Positions 22,853 to 32,932 of a stretch of DNA of 64,000 nt are shown here, one piece after another. Every line of letters starts with the position of its first letter. Position 1 is the stretch's first letter. Origin of the DNA: TMP-24 sp046348855 (GTDB taxonomy: Bacteria; Pseudomonadota; Alphaproteobacteria; Rhodobacterales; Rhodobacteraceae); the NCBI GenBank assembly GCA_046348855.1, contig JAXMDK010000011.1, forward strand, positions 1 through 64,000. The letters are read 5' to 3'. Below the pieces are notes generated by a model. The model was not told the origin of the DNA. It saw nothing but the letters and a program-made list of their open reading frames with translations, and did not search any database. A program made the translations under genes and the position numbers.

Positions 22853-23587
22853 ATGGTTACCGTCTCTATCGTCATCCCCGCCAAGAACGAGGCCGGAAAC
22901 ATCGCCGGCCTGCTTGACGAAATCGACCGCGCCTGCGCCGGAAAGGCGGATTACGAGGTGATCGTTGTCGATGACGGTTCCGACGACGGGACCGGCGCGG
23001 CGGTGCGCCGGCTGATGGAGACGCGGGCGCACCTGCGGCTTGTCACCCACGACCGCTCGGGCGGCCAAAGTGCTGCCGTCAACAGCGGGGTCCGCGCTGC
23101 GAAGGGGGCGATCGTCTGCACGCTGGACGGCGACGGCCAGAACCCGCCCGAGGAACTGCCGAAGCTGTTCCTGCCGCTGATGGAAGGCAAAAATGCCGCC
23201 TTCGGCATCGTCGCCGGCCAGCGGGTCGGGCGGCGCGACACGCTGTCCAAGCGCCTTGCCTCGCGCTTTGCCAACGGGCTGCGCAGCTGGCTTCTGAACG
23301 ACGGTACCCGCGATACCGGCTGCGGGCTGAAGGGGTTCCGGCGCGAGGCCTATCTGGCGCTGCCCTATTTCGATCACATGCACCGCTATCTGCCGGCGCT
23401 GTTTGCGCGCGACGGCTGGCAGGTCATGCATGTCGACGTCAGCCACCGGGCGCGGCAGGCGGGGCGGTCCAACTACAACAACCTTCAGCGCGGGCTGGTG
23501 GGCGCGGTCGACCTGTTCGGCGTCATGTGGCTGATCCGGCGCCGCAAGAAGGCGCGCCCGATCGAGCCGGGCCCAGGCAGCGCGTAG
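22853..23587 (+). CDS. family 2 glycosyltransferase, DPM1/ArnC-like
   Basis: The 244-residue protein has a GT-A fold: VSIVIPAKNEAGNIAGLLDE at the N-terminus, VIVVDDGSDDGT near residue 40, and the DXD-type LDGDGQNPPEE near residue 90. The C-terminal membrane helices of ArnC are missing. Such enzymes move a sugar to a polyprenyl phosphate. Directly downstream are a LAB_N membrane protein and a GT39 transferase, so a polyprenyl-phosphate sugar used for lipid A or another envelope lipid is the likely product. The donor sugar cannot be predicted. Confidence 0.87.
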   Translation: MVTVSIVIPAKNEAGNIAGLLDEIDRACAGKADYEVIVVDDGSDDGTGAAVRRLMETRAHLRLVTHDRSGGQSAAVNSGVRAAKGAIVCTLDGDGQNPPEELPKLFLPLMEGKNAAFGIVAGQRVGRRDTLSKRLASRFANGLRSWLLNDGTRDTGCGLKGFRREAYLALPYFDHMHRYLPALFARDGWQVMHVDVSHRARQAGRSNYNNLQRGLVGAVDLFGVMWLIRRRKKARPIEPGPGSA

Positions 23588-23595
23588 GAGTCGCC

Positions 23596-23904
23596 ATGTA
23601 TCACCTGATGTCGATGCTGCATGCCGACACGCCGCGCGATCTGGTCTGGATCATGTTCGGCCTGTTCGGGCAACTAATGTTCACCGGCCGCTTCCTGGTC
23701 CAGTGGCTGGCCTCGGAACGGGCAGGGCGGTCGGTGGTTCCGGTCACCTTTTGGTATTTCTCGATCATGGGCGGGCTGATCGTGCTGCTCTACGGCATCC
23801 ACAAGCTTGATCCGGTGATCATCCTCGGCCAGTTGCCGGGCGTGCTGATCTATTCACGCAATCTCTGGCTCATCCGGCAGCACCGCCGTGGACATTCGGT
23901 CTGA
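23596..23904 (+). CDS. lipid A biosynthesis N-terminal domain (LAB_N) membrane protein
   Basis: The 102-residue protein has three hydrophobic segments and the LAB_N signature FTGRFLVQWLASERAGRSVV followed by PVTFWYFSIMGG. ATG at 23596 lies eight bases after the GT2 stop. LAB_N proteins often accompany or are fused to glycosyltransferases acting on polyprenyl-phosphate or lipid A. The 3' end overlaps the GT39 gene by 17 bases, which indicates translational coupling. Confidence 0.85.
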   Translation: MYHLMSMLHADTPRDLVWIMFGLFGQLMFTGRFLVQWLASERAGRSVVPVTFWYFSIMGGLIVLLYGIHKLDPVIILGQLPGVLIYSRNLWLIRQHRRGHSV

Positions 23905-25363
23905 CCGCGGGCCCTGGCTTGGCGCTGCCCTGACGGCGGTGGCGCTGATCACCGGCGTGCGGCTGGTCATGCTGGCATTCGACCACATCGATCTGTTCGT
24001 CGACGAAAGCCAGTACTGGCTCTGGGGGCAGAACCTCGATTTCGGCTATTATTCCAAGCCGCCGCTGATCGGCTGGCTGATCCGGCTGGTGACGGACCTG
24101 GCCGGCAGCGACGCGCCTTTCTGGGTGCGGATGCCGGGGGCGGTGCTGCACGGGGCGACGGCGCTGATCCTGGGGGCGCTGGCGGCCCGGCTGTCGGGGC
24201 CGCGCGTGGCGGTCTGGGTCGCGGTCAGCTATGTGACGACGCCCTTGGTTGCGGTGGGGGGCTTGCTCATCTCGACCGACACGGTGATGGCGCCCTTCTA
24301 TGCGCTGGCGCTTTACGCCTGGTTCCGGCTGGTCGAGACGCGCGCGCGCCACTGGGCGCTGCTGGCCGGGGTCGCGGCGGGTCTGGCCTTCATGGCCAAA
24401 TATGTCGGCGCCTATTTCCTGCTGGGGGCCGGGCTTTCGGCGCTTCTGGTGCCGGCCATGCGCATCGGCTGGCGCAACGGTGCAATCCTGCTGGGCGCTT
24501 TTGCCGTGGTCGTCGCGCCCAACGTCGTCTGGAACCTGACCCACGGGCTGGCCACCGTCTATCACACGATGGACAATATCGGCATTTCCGAGGAAATCGG
24601 CGTCGTCGCCGAGGCCCCGTCCGAGCCGGGTCCGAGCTTTGCCAACCTGTTCAGCTTTGCCGCCGGGCAGTTTGCGGTGTTCGGGCCGGTGCTGCTGGCG
24701 GGTTTGCTTGCAGCCAGCCTTGGCGCATGGCGGCGAGCCGAACCCGTCGGGCGGTCGCTGGTGGCGTTTTCTCTGCCGGTCCTTCTGATCGTCTGCCTGG
24801 AGGCATTCCTGAACCGGGCTTATGCCAACTGGGCGGTCGCCGCCTATTTCGCCGGGACGCTGCTGGCCGTCACCTGGCTTCTGGGCCGCTCGCAGTGGCT
24901 TCTGTGGTTGTCGCTGGCGGCGAATGGCGCGGTGGCGATCCTGCTGCCGGTCCTGACCATCCTGGCGCCCTGGCCCGAAAAGGGCGGGCGGCCGCTTCTG
25001 CACCGCTATCTCGGCCGGGCCGAGCTCAGCCGCCAGATCATCGCCGCCGCCGGGCAGCAGGGTGTGGGCACTGTGGTGGCGGCCGACCGCGACGTGCTGG
25101 CCGACCTTTTCCATACCGGCCGGGAGTCGGGCCTGCAGTTCCGCGCCCCGGCCCCGGTTGGCAGGCCGCACAACTATTATGAACAGACCTTCCCGCTGCC
25201 TCCGGGCGCGGGCCCGGTTCTTTATGTTCTGGCGGGCGACCCGGTCTGTCACGGTGCCCCGGTTGCGCCGGTGGTGCGGTTCGACACATCCGGTGGCGCT
25301 CATGCCAAGGCGCACTTTGCCGCGTATGTCCTGCCGGAAGGGTGCCCCGATGCCGCGTCCTGA
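23888..25363 (+). CDS. family 39 glycosyltransferase, ArnT/PMT-like
   Basis: The 491-residue protein has about 12 membrane helices. The first periplasmic loop carries the catalytic acidic pair in HIDLFVDESQYWLWGQNLDF, followed by YYSKPPLIGWLI, both typical of ArnT-type lipid A sugar transferases. A soluble C-terminal domain follows. The start is GTG at 23888, within the LAB_N gene. The enzyme probably transfers a sugar from a polyprenyl carrier to an envelope lipid. It overlaps the PAP2 gene by 14 bases. Confidence 0.87.
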   Translation: MDIRSDRGPWLGAALTAVALITGVRLVMLAFDHIDLFVDESQYWLWGQNLDFGYYSKPPLIGWLIRLVTDLAGSDAPFWVRMPGAVLHGATALILGALAARLSGPRVAVWVAVSYVTTPLVAVGGLLISTDTVMAPFYALALYAWFRLVETRARHWALLAGVAAGLAFMAKYVGAYFLLGAGLSALLVPAMRIGWRNGAILLGAFAVVVAPNVVWNLTHGLATVYHTMDNIGISEEIGVVAEAPSEPGPSFANLFSFAAGQFAVFGPVLLAGLLAASLGAWRRAEPVGRSLVAFSLPVLLIVCLEAFLNRAYANWAVAAYFAGTLLAVTWLLGRSQWLLWLSLAANGAVAILLPVLTILAPWPEKGGRPLLHRYLGRAELSRQIIAAAGQQGVGTVVAADRDVLADLFHTGRESGLQFRAPAPVGRPHNYYEQTFPLPPGAGPVLYVLAGDPVCHGAPVAPVVRFDTSGGAHAKAHFAAYVLPEGCPDAAS

Positions 25364-26054
25364 CCGTCGTTGGCAAACCGTCGCGCTGGTCGTGGCGCTG
25401 GCCGTCGCGGCGCTGGTCTTTTCCCGCTGGCCCGGCCTTGACCTGACCGTTTCGGCGCTGTTCTACCGCCTGCCTGCCGGTTTCTGGCTGGCGGACCTGG
25501 CCTGGCTCGAAACCTTCCGCAACCTGCTGTGGGACCTGACCATCGTGACCTTCGTGGTCGCCGTGGTGGGCGTGGGGCTGGCGCGGACCCGCCGACCGCT
25601 GCTGGGCGTGGGACTTGGCGACTGGAGCTATATCGCCGCGCTTTACCTGCTGGGGCCGGTGCTTCTGGTCAATGTCATCCTCAAGTCGCACTGGGGCAGG
25701 GCGCGGCCGGCCGATGTCGGGCAGTTTGGCGGCGCGCACCTGTTCACGCCGCCCCTGCAACCGGCCGACCAGTGCGCCAGCAACTGCTCCTTCGTTTCCG
25801 GCGAGGTTGCGGCGACGGTGGTCATGGCGATCACCATGCTGGTGATTGCCCCGGCGCTGGAGCGGTGGCTGCCACGATGGGCGCTGCGGCTATGGACCGG
25901 CGCGGCCTGGCTGCTGCCCTGGCTGGTGGCTTTGCAGCGTATCGCGACCGGGCGGCATTTCCTGTCGGACAGCCTGTTTTCGGCCCTGTTCATGCTGACG
26001 CTGGCCCTGCTGCTGGCGCCGATCCGCACCTTTGCCGGCCGGCCGCGGCGCTGA
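25350..26054 (+). CDS. PAP2-family phosphatase, LpxE-like
   Basis: This is a 234-residue membrane phosphatase. Motif C1 is KSHWGRARP and motif C3 is RIATGRHFLSD. Motif C2 reads SFVSGEVA, with Glu where most PAP2 enzymes have the His of PSGH. I recall a similar SGE form in alphaproteobacterial relatives. Its place in a lipid-modifying cassette suggests removal of phosphate from lipid A or from a polyprenyl diphosphate. ATG at 25350 overlaps the GT39 gene. It ends 34 bases before the rpsL promoter. Confidence 0.82.
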   Translation: MPRPDRRWQTVALVVALAVAALVFSRWPGLDLTVSALFYRLPAGFWLADLAWLETFRNLLWDLTIVTFVVAVVGVGLARTRRPLLGVGLGDWSYIAALYLLGPVLLVNVILKSHWGRARPADVGQFGGAHLFTPPLQPADQCASNCSFVSGEVAATVVMAITMLVIAPALERWLPRWALRLWTGAAWLLPWLVALQRIATGRHFLSDSLFSALFMLTLALLLAPIRTFAGRPRR

Positions 26055-26088
26055 CCGGAGGCCCGCGGCAACCGCCCGGCCCGCCGTG

Positions 26089-26117
26089 TTGACAAGGCTT
26101 CCGACTCCCCCTATACG
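26089..26117 (+). promoter_or_regulatory. rpsL (str operon) promoter
   Basis: A perfect TTGACA (26089-26094), 17 bases, then TATACG (26112-26117). The transcript would have a leader of about 220 bases before rpsL. The same ccccctatacgg -10 context recurs before rpmC at 38602-38614. Confidence 0.8.
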
Positions 26118-26343
26118 GCGCGCACTTGGGCTGCGGGAAACTGCAGTCCGGGTATCAGGATTGAAGTGGTCAAGATCCGGGCCCAAAGCCCCGATCCTCT
26201 GGAATTCCACCGCGTCGCCCCCGCGAAGGGGACGAATGCGGTTTTGGTGTTTTGCGGACGCGCAGGGCACGACGATGGTGAGAGCCCCCGGAAACGGCGT
26301 TGACGGACGCACGTTGAACGGGTTGCAACATAGGGCGAGATTA

Positions 26344-26715
26344 ATGCCGACGATCCAACAGCTGATCCGCAAGCCGCGGGAAGCGAACGTAAGAAAGTCC
26401 AAGTCCCAGCACTTGGAAAGCTGCCCGCAGAAGCGCGGTGTCTGCACCCGCGTCTATACCACGACGCCGAAGAAACCGAACTCGGCCATGCGGAAGGTCG
26501 CCAAGGTGCGCCTGACCAACGGCTTCGAGGTCATCAGCTACATCCCCGGCGAAAAGCACAACCTTCAGGAACACTCGGTGGTTCTGATCCGTGGCGGCCG
26601 GGTGAAAGACCTTCCGGGCGTCCGCTACCACATCCTGCGCGGTGTCCTCGACACCCAGGGCGTCAAAGATCGTCGTCAGCGTCGTTCGAAATACGGCGCC
26701 AAGCGTCCGAAATAA
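26344..26715 (+). CDS. rpsL: 30S ribosomal protein uS12
   Basis: The 123-residue decoding-centre protein contains CTRVYTTTPKKPNSAMRKVA and VVLIRGGRVKDLPGVRYHIL. Lys43 and Lys88, the positions changed in streptomycin resistance, are both present. Residues 12-26 (starting REANVRKSKSQHLES) differ somewhat from the common form. ATG at 26344 gives the standard N-terminus MPTIQQLIRKPR. It is the first gene of the str operon. Confidence 0.97.
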   Translation: MPTIQQLIRKPREANVRKSKSQHLESCPQKRGVCTRVYTTTPKKPNSAMRKVAKVRLTNGFEVISYIPGEKHNLQEHSVVLIRGGRVKDLPGVRYHILRGVLDTQGVKDRRQRRSKYGAKRPK

Positions 26716-26727
26716 GGAGAGAGCGCC

Positions 26728-27198
26728 ATGTCGCGTCGTCACGCCGCTGAAAAGCGCGAAATTCTGCCCGATGCCAAGTATGGCGACCGGGTCCTGACCA
26801 AGTTTATGAACAACCTGATGGTCGACGGCAAGAAGTCGGTCGCCGAAACCATCGTCTATTCGGCGCTGACCCGCGTCGAGGGCAAGCTGAAGCGGCCGCC
26901 GGTCGAAGCCTTCCACGAGGCGCTCGACAACGTGAAGCCGTCGCTGGAAGTGCGCTCGCGCCGCGTCGGCGGTGCGACCTACCAGGTGCCGGTCGACGTT
27001 CGCCCCGAACGCCGCGAGGCCCTGGCGATCCGCTGGATCATCACCGCCGCCAAGAACCGCAACGAAAACACGATGGAAGAGCGTCTTGCCGGCGAACTTC
27101 TCGACGCCGTGAATTCGCGCGGCTCGGCCGTGAAGAAACGCGAAGACACCCACAAGATGGCCGACGCCAACAAGGCGTTCAGCCATTACCGCTGGTAA
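26728..27198 (+). CDS. rpsG: 30S ribosomal protein uS7
   Basis: The 156-residue head protein nucleates assembly of the 3' domain of 16S rRNA. It begins MSRRHAAEKREILPDAKYGD and has the rRNA-binding RRVGGATYQVPVDVRPERRE and the C-terminal DTHKMADANKAFSHYRW. It lies 12 bases after rpsL behind aaggagagag, and 24 bases before fusA. In Escherichia coli S7 represses the str operon. Confidence 0.98.
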   Translation: MSRRHAAEKREILPDAKYGDRVLTKFMNNLMVDGKKSVAETIVYSALTRVEGKLKRPPVEAFHEALDNVKPSLEVRSRRVGGATYQVPVDVRPERREALAIRWIITAAKNRNENTMEERLAGELLDAVNSRGSAVKKREDTHKMADANKAFSHYRW

Positions 27199-27222
27199 TA
27201 CGGCCAGCACGAGGACAGAGAA

Positions 27223-29341
<2,119 letters not shown>

Positions 29342-29342
29342 C

Positions 29343-29395
29343 GTGGTGGGCGGTTCGCCCACCCTACCCAGTTGGGTGCGTGCGGGGCACGCACC
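29343..29395. repeat. two adjacent REP-like palindromes between fusA and tuf
   Basis: GGTGGGCG-gtt-CGCCCACC (29345-29363) and GGTGCGTGC-ggg-GCACGCACC (29375-29395) are perfect hairpins flanking cctaccca. With the preceding or following CCTAC they match the GTAGGGTG unit seen at 19498. They may also slow or partly stop transcription between fusA and tuf. Confidence 0.55.
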
Positions 29396-29416
29396 ACCAC
29401 ACTCAAGGAGGCCATG

Positions 29417-30592
29417 ATGGCAAAGGCAAAGTTTGAACGGACGAAACCGCATGTGAACGTGGGGACCATTGGCCACGTTGACCATGGCAAGACGACGCTG
29501 ACGGCGGCGATCACCAAGTATTTCGGCGAATTCAAGGCCTATGACCAGATCGACGCGGCGCCGGAAGAGCGGGCGCGGGGGATCACGATCTCGACGGCGC
29601 ATGTCGAATATGAAACCGCGAACCGCCATTACGCGCACGTCGACTGCCCCGGCCACGCCGACTATGTGAAGAACATGATCACCGGTGCTGCCCAGATGGA
29701 CGGGGCGATCCTGGTGGTGAACGCCGCCGACGGCCCGATGCCGCAGACCCGCGAGCACATCCTCCTGGGCCGCCAGGTCGGCATTCCCTACATGGTCGTC
29801 TACATGAACAAGGTCGACCAGGTGGATGACGCGGAACTGCTGGAACTGGTGGAGATGGAAGTGCGCGAGCTTCTGTCGTCCTACGAATATCCCGGCGACG
29901 ACATCCCGATCATCAAGGGCTCGGCGCTGCATGCGATGAACGGCACCGAAAAGGCGATCGGCGAGGATTCGATCCGGGCGCTGATGGAGGCGGTCGACAC
30001 CTACATCCCGACGCCGGCGCGTCCGATCGACCAGCCGTTCCTGATGCCGATCGAGGACGTGTTCTCGATCTCGGGCCGCGGCACCGTGGTCACCGGCCGG
30101 GTCGAGCGCGGCGTCATCAACGTCGGCGACGAGGTCGAGATCGTCGGCATCCGGGCGACGCAGAAGTCGGTCTGCACCGGGGTCGAGATGTTCCGCAAGC
30201 TCCTGGACCGCGGCGAGGCCGGCGACAACATCGGCGCGCTCTTGCGCGGCATCGACCGTGACGGCGTCGAGCGCGGCCAGGTGCTGTGCAAGCCGGGTTC
30301 GGTCAAGCCGCACACCAACTTCGAGGCCGAGGCCTACATCCTGACCAAGGAGGAAGGCGGCCGCCACACGCCGTTCTTCGCCAACTACCGTCCGCAGTTC
30401 TACTTCCGCACCACGGACGTGACCGGGACGGTGAAGCTGCCGGAAGGCACCGAGATGGTGATGCCGGGCGACAACCTGAAGTTCGAGGTCGAGCTGATCG
30501 CGCCGATCGCGATGGAGGAAAAACTCCGCTTCGCCATCCGCGAAGGCGGCCGCACCGTCGGCGCCGGCGTCGTCTCGAAGATCCTGAAGTAA
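29417..30592 (+). CDS. tuf: elongation factor Tu
   Basis: The 391-residue protein delivers aminoacyl-tRNA to the ribosome. G1 is GHVDHGKTTL, G3 DCPGHADYVKNM and G4 NKVDQ; the effector loop ERARGITISTAHVEYE and the C-terminal TVGAGVVSKILK are intact. Of two consecutive ATGs the second (29417) gives the usual MAKAKFERTKPHVN and sits six bases after AAGGAG. Only one tuf copy is in the window. Confidence 0.98.
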   Translation: MAKAKFERTKPHVNVGTIGHVDHGKTTLTAAITKYFGEFKAYDQIDAAPEERARGITISTAHVEYETANRHYAHVDCPGHADYVKNMITGAAQMDGAILVVNAADGPMPQTREHILLGRQVGIPYMVVYMNKVDQVDDAELLELVEMEVRELLSSYEYPGDDIPIIKGSALHAMNGTEKAIGEDSIRALMEAVDTYIPTPARPIDQPFLMPIEDVFSISGRGTVVTGRVERGVINVGDEVEIVGIRATQKSVCTGVEMFRKLLDRGEAGDNIGALLRGIDRDGVERGQVLCKPGSVKPHTNFEAEAYILTKEEGGRHTPFFANYRPQFYFRTTDVTGTVKLPEGTEMVMPGDNLKFEVELIAPIAMEEKLRFAIREGGRTVGAGVVSKILK

Positions 30593-30602
30593 GGACTTCA
30601 CG

Positions 30603-30633
30603 GGCGGACCGGCGGAGCAATCCGCCGGCCGCC
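30603..30633 (+). terminator. strong hairpin after tuf, no U-run
   Basis: A 13-bp stem with one bulged A (GGCGG-A-CCGGCGGA / TCCGCCGGCCGCC, loop gcaa) starts 11 bases after the tuf stop. No T-run follows, so it may be a Rho-assisted terminator or an mRNA 3' stabiliser. Confidence 0.5.
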
Positions 30634-30645
30634 GCAACAGAATTG

Positions 30646-30669
30646 ATGGTGCGCCCAGCGGCGCGCCAT
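30646..30669. repeat. REP-like palindrome before rpsJ promoter
   Basis: ATGGTGCGCC-cagc-GGCGCGCCAT is a 10-bp stem with one G-U pair. The core ATGGTGCGC is the reverse complement of the GCGCACCAT arm of the 19498 repeat. Confidence 0.45.
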
Positions 30670-30675
30670 TTCCTC

Positions 30676-30704
30676 TTGACAGACCGAGGGGGCTTCCGTA
30701 GGGC
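30676..30704 (+). promoter_or_regulatory. rpsJ (S10 operon) promoter
   Basis: A perfect TTGACA (30676-30681), 17 bases, then TAGGGC (30699-30704). The leader to rpsJ would be about 95 bases. Together with the upstream hairpin it makes the S10 operon an independent unit from str. Confidence 0.6.
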
Positions 30705-30803
30705 AGCCGCCTGATCTCCAGGAGATTTGGTTCGATGCAGGCGCCGCATGCGGCGGTGTCTGCCTCTCAACCTCTAGATAAGCCCGCGAGAGGCATGACT
30801 GAC

Positions 30804-31115
30804 ATGACAGGTCAAAACATCCGCATCCGGCTCAAGGCCTTCGATTACCGCGTTCTGGATGCCAGCACGCAGGAAATCGTCAACACGGCCAAGCGCACGG
30901 GTGCCCAGGTCCGGGGTCCGATCCCGCTTCCGAACAAGATCGAGAAGTTCACGGTTCTGCGTGGTCCGCACATCGACAAGAAGTCGCGCGACCAGTGGGA
31001 GATCCGCACGCACAAGCGTCTTCTCGACATCGTCGATCCGACCCCGCAGACGGTGGACGCGCTGATGAAGCTCGACCTCGCCGCCGGCGTGGACGTCGAG
31101 ATCAAGCTGAACTGA
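30804..31115 (+). CDS. rpsJ: 30S ribosomal protein uS10 (NusE)
   Basis: The 103-residue protein also acts as antitermination factor NusE. It contains IRIRLKAFDYRVLDASTQEI, GPIPLPNKIEKFTVLRGPHI and QWEIRTHKRLLDIVDPTPQT. ATG 30804 was chosen over 30795 because the aGAGG ribosome site (30789-30793) is ten bases away rather than one or two. It is the first gene of the S10 operon and lies 13 bases before rplC. Confidence 0.96.
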   Translation: MTGQNIRIRLKAFDYRVLDASTQEIVNTAKRTGAQVRGPIPLPNKIEKFTVLRGPHIDKKSRDQWEIRTHKRLLDIVDPTPQTVDALMKLDLAAGVDVEIKLN

Positions 31116-31128
31116 GGAGGGCGGACAG

Positions 31129-31869
31129 ATGCTGCGCTCCGGCGTTATCGCAAAGAAGCTGGGCATGACCCGGCTGTTTCTGGAAAACGGCACCCAGGTT
31201 CCGGTGACCGTCCTTCAGCTTGACAACCTCCAGGTCGTGGCCCAGCGCACGACCGAGCGTGACGGCTATACCGCCGTCCAGCTCGGCGCCGGCGCCGCCA
31301 AGGCCAAGCGCACCACCGCGGCGATGCGCGGCCACTTCGCCAAGGCGAACGTGGCGCCCAAGCGCAAGATCGCGGAATTCCGCGTCAGCCCCGAGAACCT
31401 GATCGACGTCGGCGCCGAGATTTCGGCCGCCCACTATGCCGAAGGGCAGTATGTGGACATCGCCGGCACCTCGATCGGCAAGGGCTATGCCGGTGCGATG
31501 AAGCGCCACAACTTCGGCGGCCTGCGTGCCTCGCACGGCGTGTCGGTCTCGCACCGCTCGCACGGGTCCACCGGCCAGTGCCAGGACCCCGGCAAGGTGT
31601 TCAAGGGCAAGAAGATGGCCGGCCACCTGGGCTCGGTCCGCGTGACCACCCAGAACATCCAGGTCGTGCGCACCGACGCCGACCGGGGCCTGATCATGGT
31701 CAAGGGCTCGGTCCCCGGCAACAAGGGTGGCTGGGTCACGATCAAGGACGCGGTGAAGAAGCCGCTGCCGAAGGATCTGCCGCTTCCCGCCGCGATCAAA
31801 TCCGCAGCCCAGAACGTTTCGGCGGCTGCTCCGGCCGAGACCGCTTCGGCCGAAGGGGGTGAAGCATGA
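31129..31869 (+). CDS. rplC: 50S ribosomal protein uL3
   Basis: The 246-residue protein is at the longer alphaproteobacterial length, with an Ala-rich tail (SAAQNVSAAAPAETASAEGG). Core motifs are GVIAKKLGMTRLF, FGGLRASHGVSVSHRSHGST and GNKGGWVTIKDAVKKPLP. uL3 reaches the peptidyl-transferase centre and starts 50S assembly. The stop overlaps the rplD start (ATGA at 31866-31869). Confidence 0.98.
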   Translation: MLRSGVIAKKLGMTRLFLENGTQVPVTVLQLDNLQVVAQRTTERDGYTAVQLGAGAAKAKRTTAAMRGHFAKANVAPKRKIAEFRVSPENLIDVGAEISAAHYAEGQYVDIAGTSIGKGYAGAMKRHNFGGLRASHGVSVSHRSHGSTGQCQDPGKVFKGKKMAGHLGSVRVTTQNIQVVRTDADRGLIMVKGSVPGNKGGWVTIKDAVKKPLPKDLPLPAAIKSAAQNVSAAAPAETASAEGGEA

Positions 31870-32486
31870 AACTCGATGTGATCAACCTTGACGGTGCCAA
31901 GGCCGGCACCATCGACCTGGACGAAGCGCTGTTCGGCCTCGAGCCGCGCGCCGACATCCTGCATCGCGTCGTGCGCTGGCAGCGGGCGCGGGCCCAGGCC
32001 GGCACCCACAGCGCCAAGACCCGGTCGGAAGTCAGCTACTCGACCAAGAAGATCTACCGCCAGAAAGGCACCGGCGGCGCCCGCCACGGTGACAAGAAGG
32101 CGCCGATCTTCCGTCACGGCGGCAAGTACAAGGTTCCGACCCCGCGCAGCCACGCCCACGACCTGCCCAAGCAGTTCCGGGCGCTGGGTCTGAAGCACGC
32201 GCTGTCGGCCAAGGCCGGTTCGGGCAACCTGGTGATCCTGGAGGCCGCGACCATGACCGAAGCCAAGACCGCGCGACTGGCCAAGGCCGCGCGCGAGCTG
32301 GGCTGGAAGAAGGTGCTGATCATCGACGGCGCCAACGTGAACGAAAACTTCGCCCGCGCGGCGCGCAACATCGAAGGTATCGATGTGCTGCCGTCGATCG
32401 GCGCGAACGTCTATGACATCCTCAAGCGTGAGACCCTGGTCATCACCAAGGCGGGTGTCGAAGCGCTGGAGGCGCGCCTGAAATGA
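31866..32486 (+). CDS. rplD: 50S ribosomal protein uL4
   Basis: The 206-residue protein lines the exit tunnel. The extended basic loop reads YSTKKIYRQKGTGGARHGDK followed by KAPIFRHGGK. In Escherichia coli L4 represses the S10 operon both at transcription and translation; whether that happens here is not visible. It overlaps rplC and rplW by four bases each, so the three are translationally coupled. Confidence 0.98.
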   Translation: MKLDVINLDGAKAGTIDLDEALFGLEPRADILHRVVRWQRARAQAGTHSAKTRSEVSYSTKKIYRQKGTGGARHGDKKAPIFRHGGKYKVPTPRSHAHDLPKQFRALGLKHALSAKAGSGNLVILEAATMTEAKTARLAKAARELGWKKVLIIDGANVNENFARAARNIEGIDVLPSIGANVYDILKRETLVITKAGVEALEARLK

Positions 32487-32779
32487 GCGTGAAGCCCGAA
32501 CATTACGACGTGATCCAGAAGCCGGTCATCACCGAAAAGGCGACGCTGGTTTCGGAAGCCAACGCGGTGGTGTTCCGCGTGGCGCGCGACGCGACCAAGC
32601 CGCAGATCAAGGAAGCCGTCGAGGCGGTTTTCGGGGTCAAGGTGAAGGCCGTCAACACCACGATCACCAAGGGCAAGGCCAAGAAGTTCCGCGGCCGTCC
32701 CGGTGAGCGCAGCGACGTCAAGAAAGCCTATGTCACCCTCGAAGAGGGGAACACTATCGACGTCCAGTCGGGCCTCTGA
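32483..32779 (+). CDS. rplW: 50S ribosomal protein uL23
   Basis: The 98-residue protein sits at the tunnel exit and docks trigger factor and SRP. Signatures are PVITEKATLVSEANAVVFRV and IKEAVEAVFGVKVKAVNTTI. It overlaps rplD by four bases. A terminator-like hairpin with a run of T follows 18 bases after its stop, before rplB. Confidence 0.97.
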   Translation: MSVKPEHYDVIQKPVITEKATLVSEANAVVFRVARDATKPQIKEAVEAVFGVKVKAVNTTITKGKAKKFRGRPGERSDVKKAYVTLEEGNTIDVQSGL

Positions 32780-32797
32780 TAGAAGCGCGCGAATCTC

Positions 32798-32831
32798 GCG
32801 GCTCCGGGTTGACCGGGGCCGCAGAATTTTT
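32798..32831 (+). terminator. terminator-like hairpin between rplW and rplB
   Basis: GCGGCTCCGG (32798-32807) and CCGGGGCCGC (32813-32822) pair over ten positions with one G-U, loop gttga, then agaattttt. It has the full layout of an intrinsic terminator inside the S10 operon and may attenuate rplB and downstream genes. Confidence 0.55.
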
Positions 32832-32932
32832 GGGCGGGGCCGCAAACGCGCCGACCAAGATCAACGGCGGGGACCTTCGGGGCCCTATACATCCAACGGA
32901 CCATTGGTCCAAAGCAACGGAAGACAGAGAGC

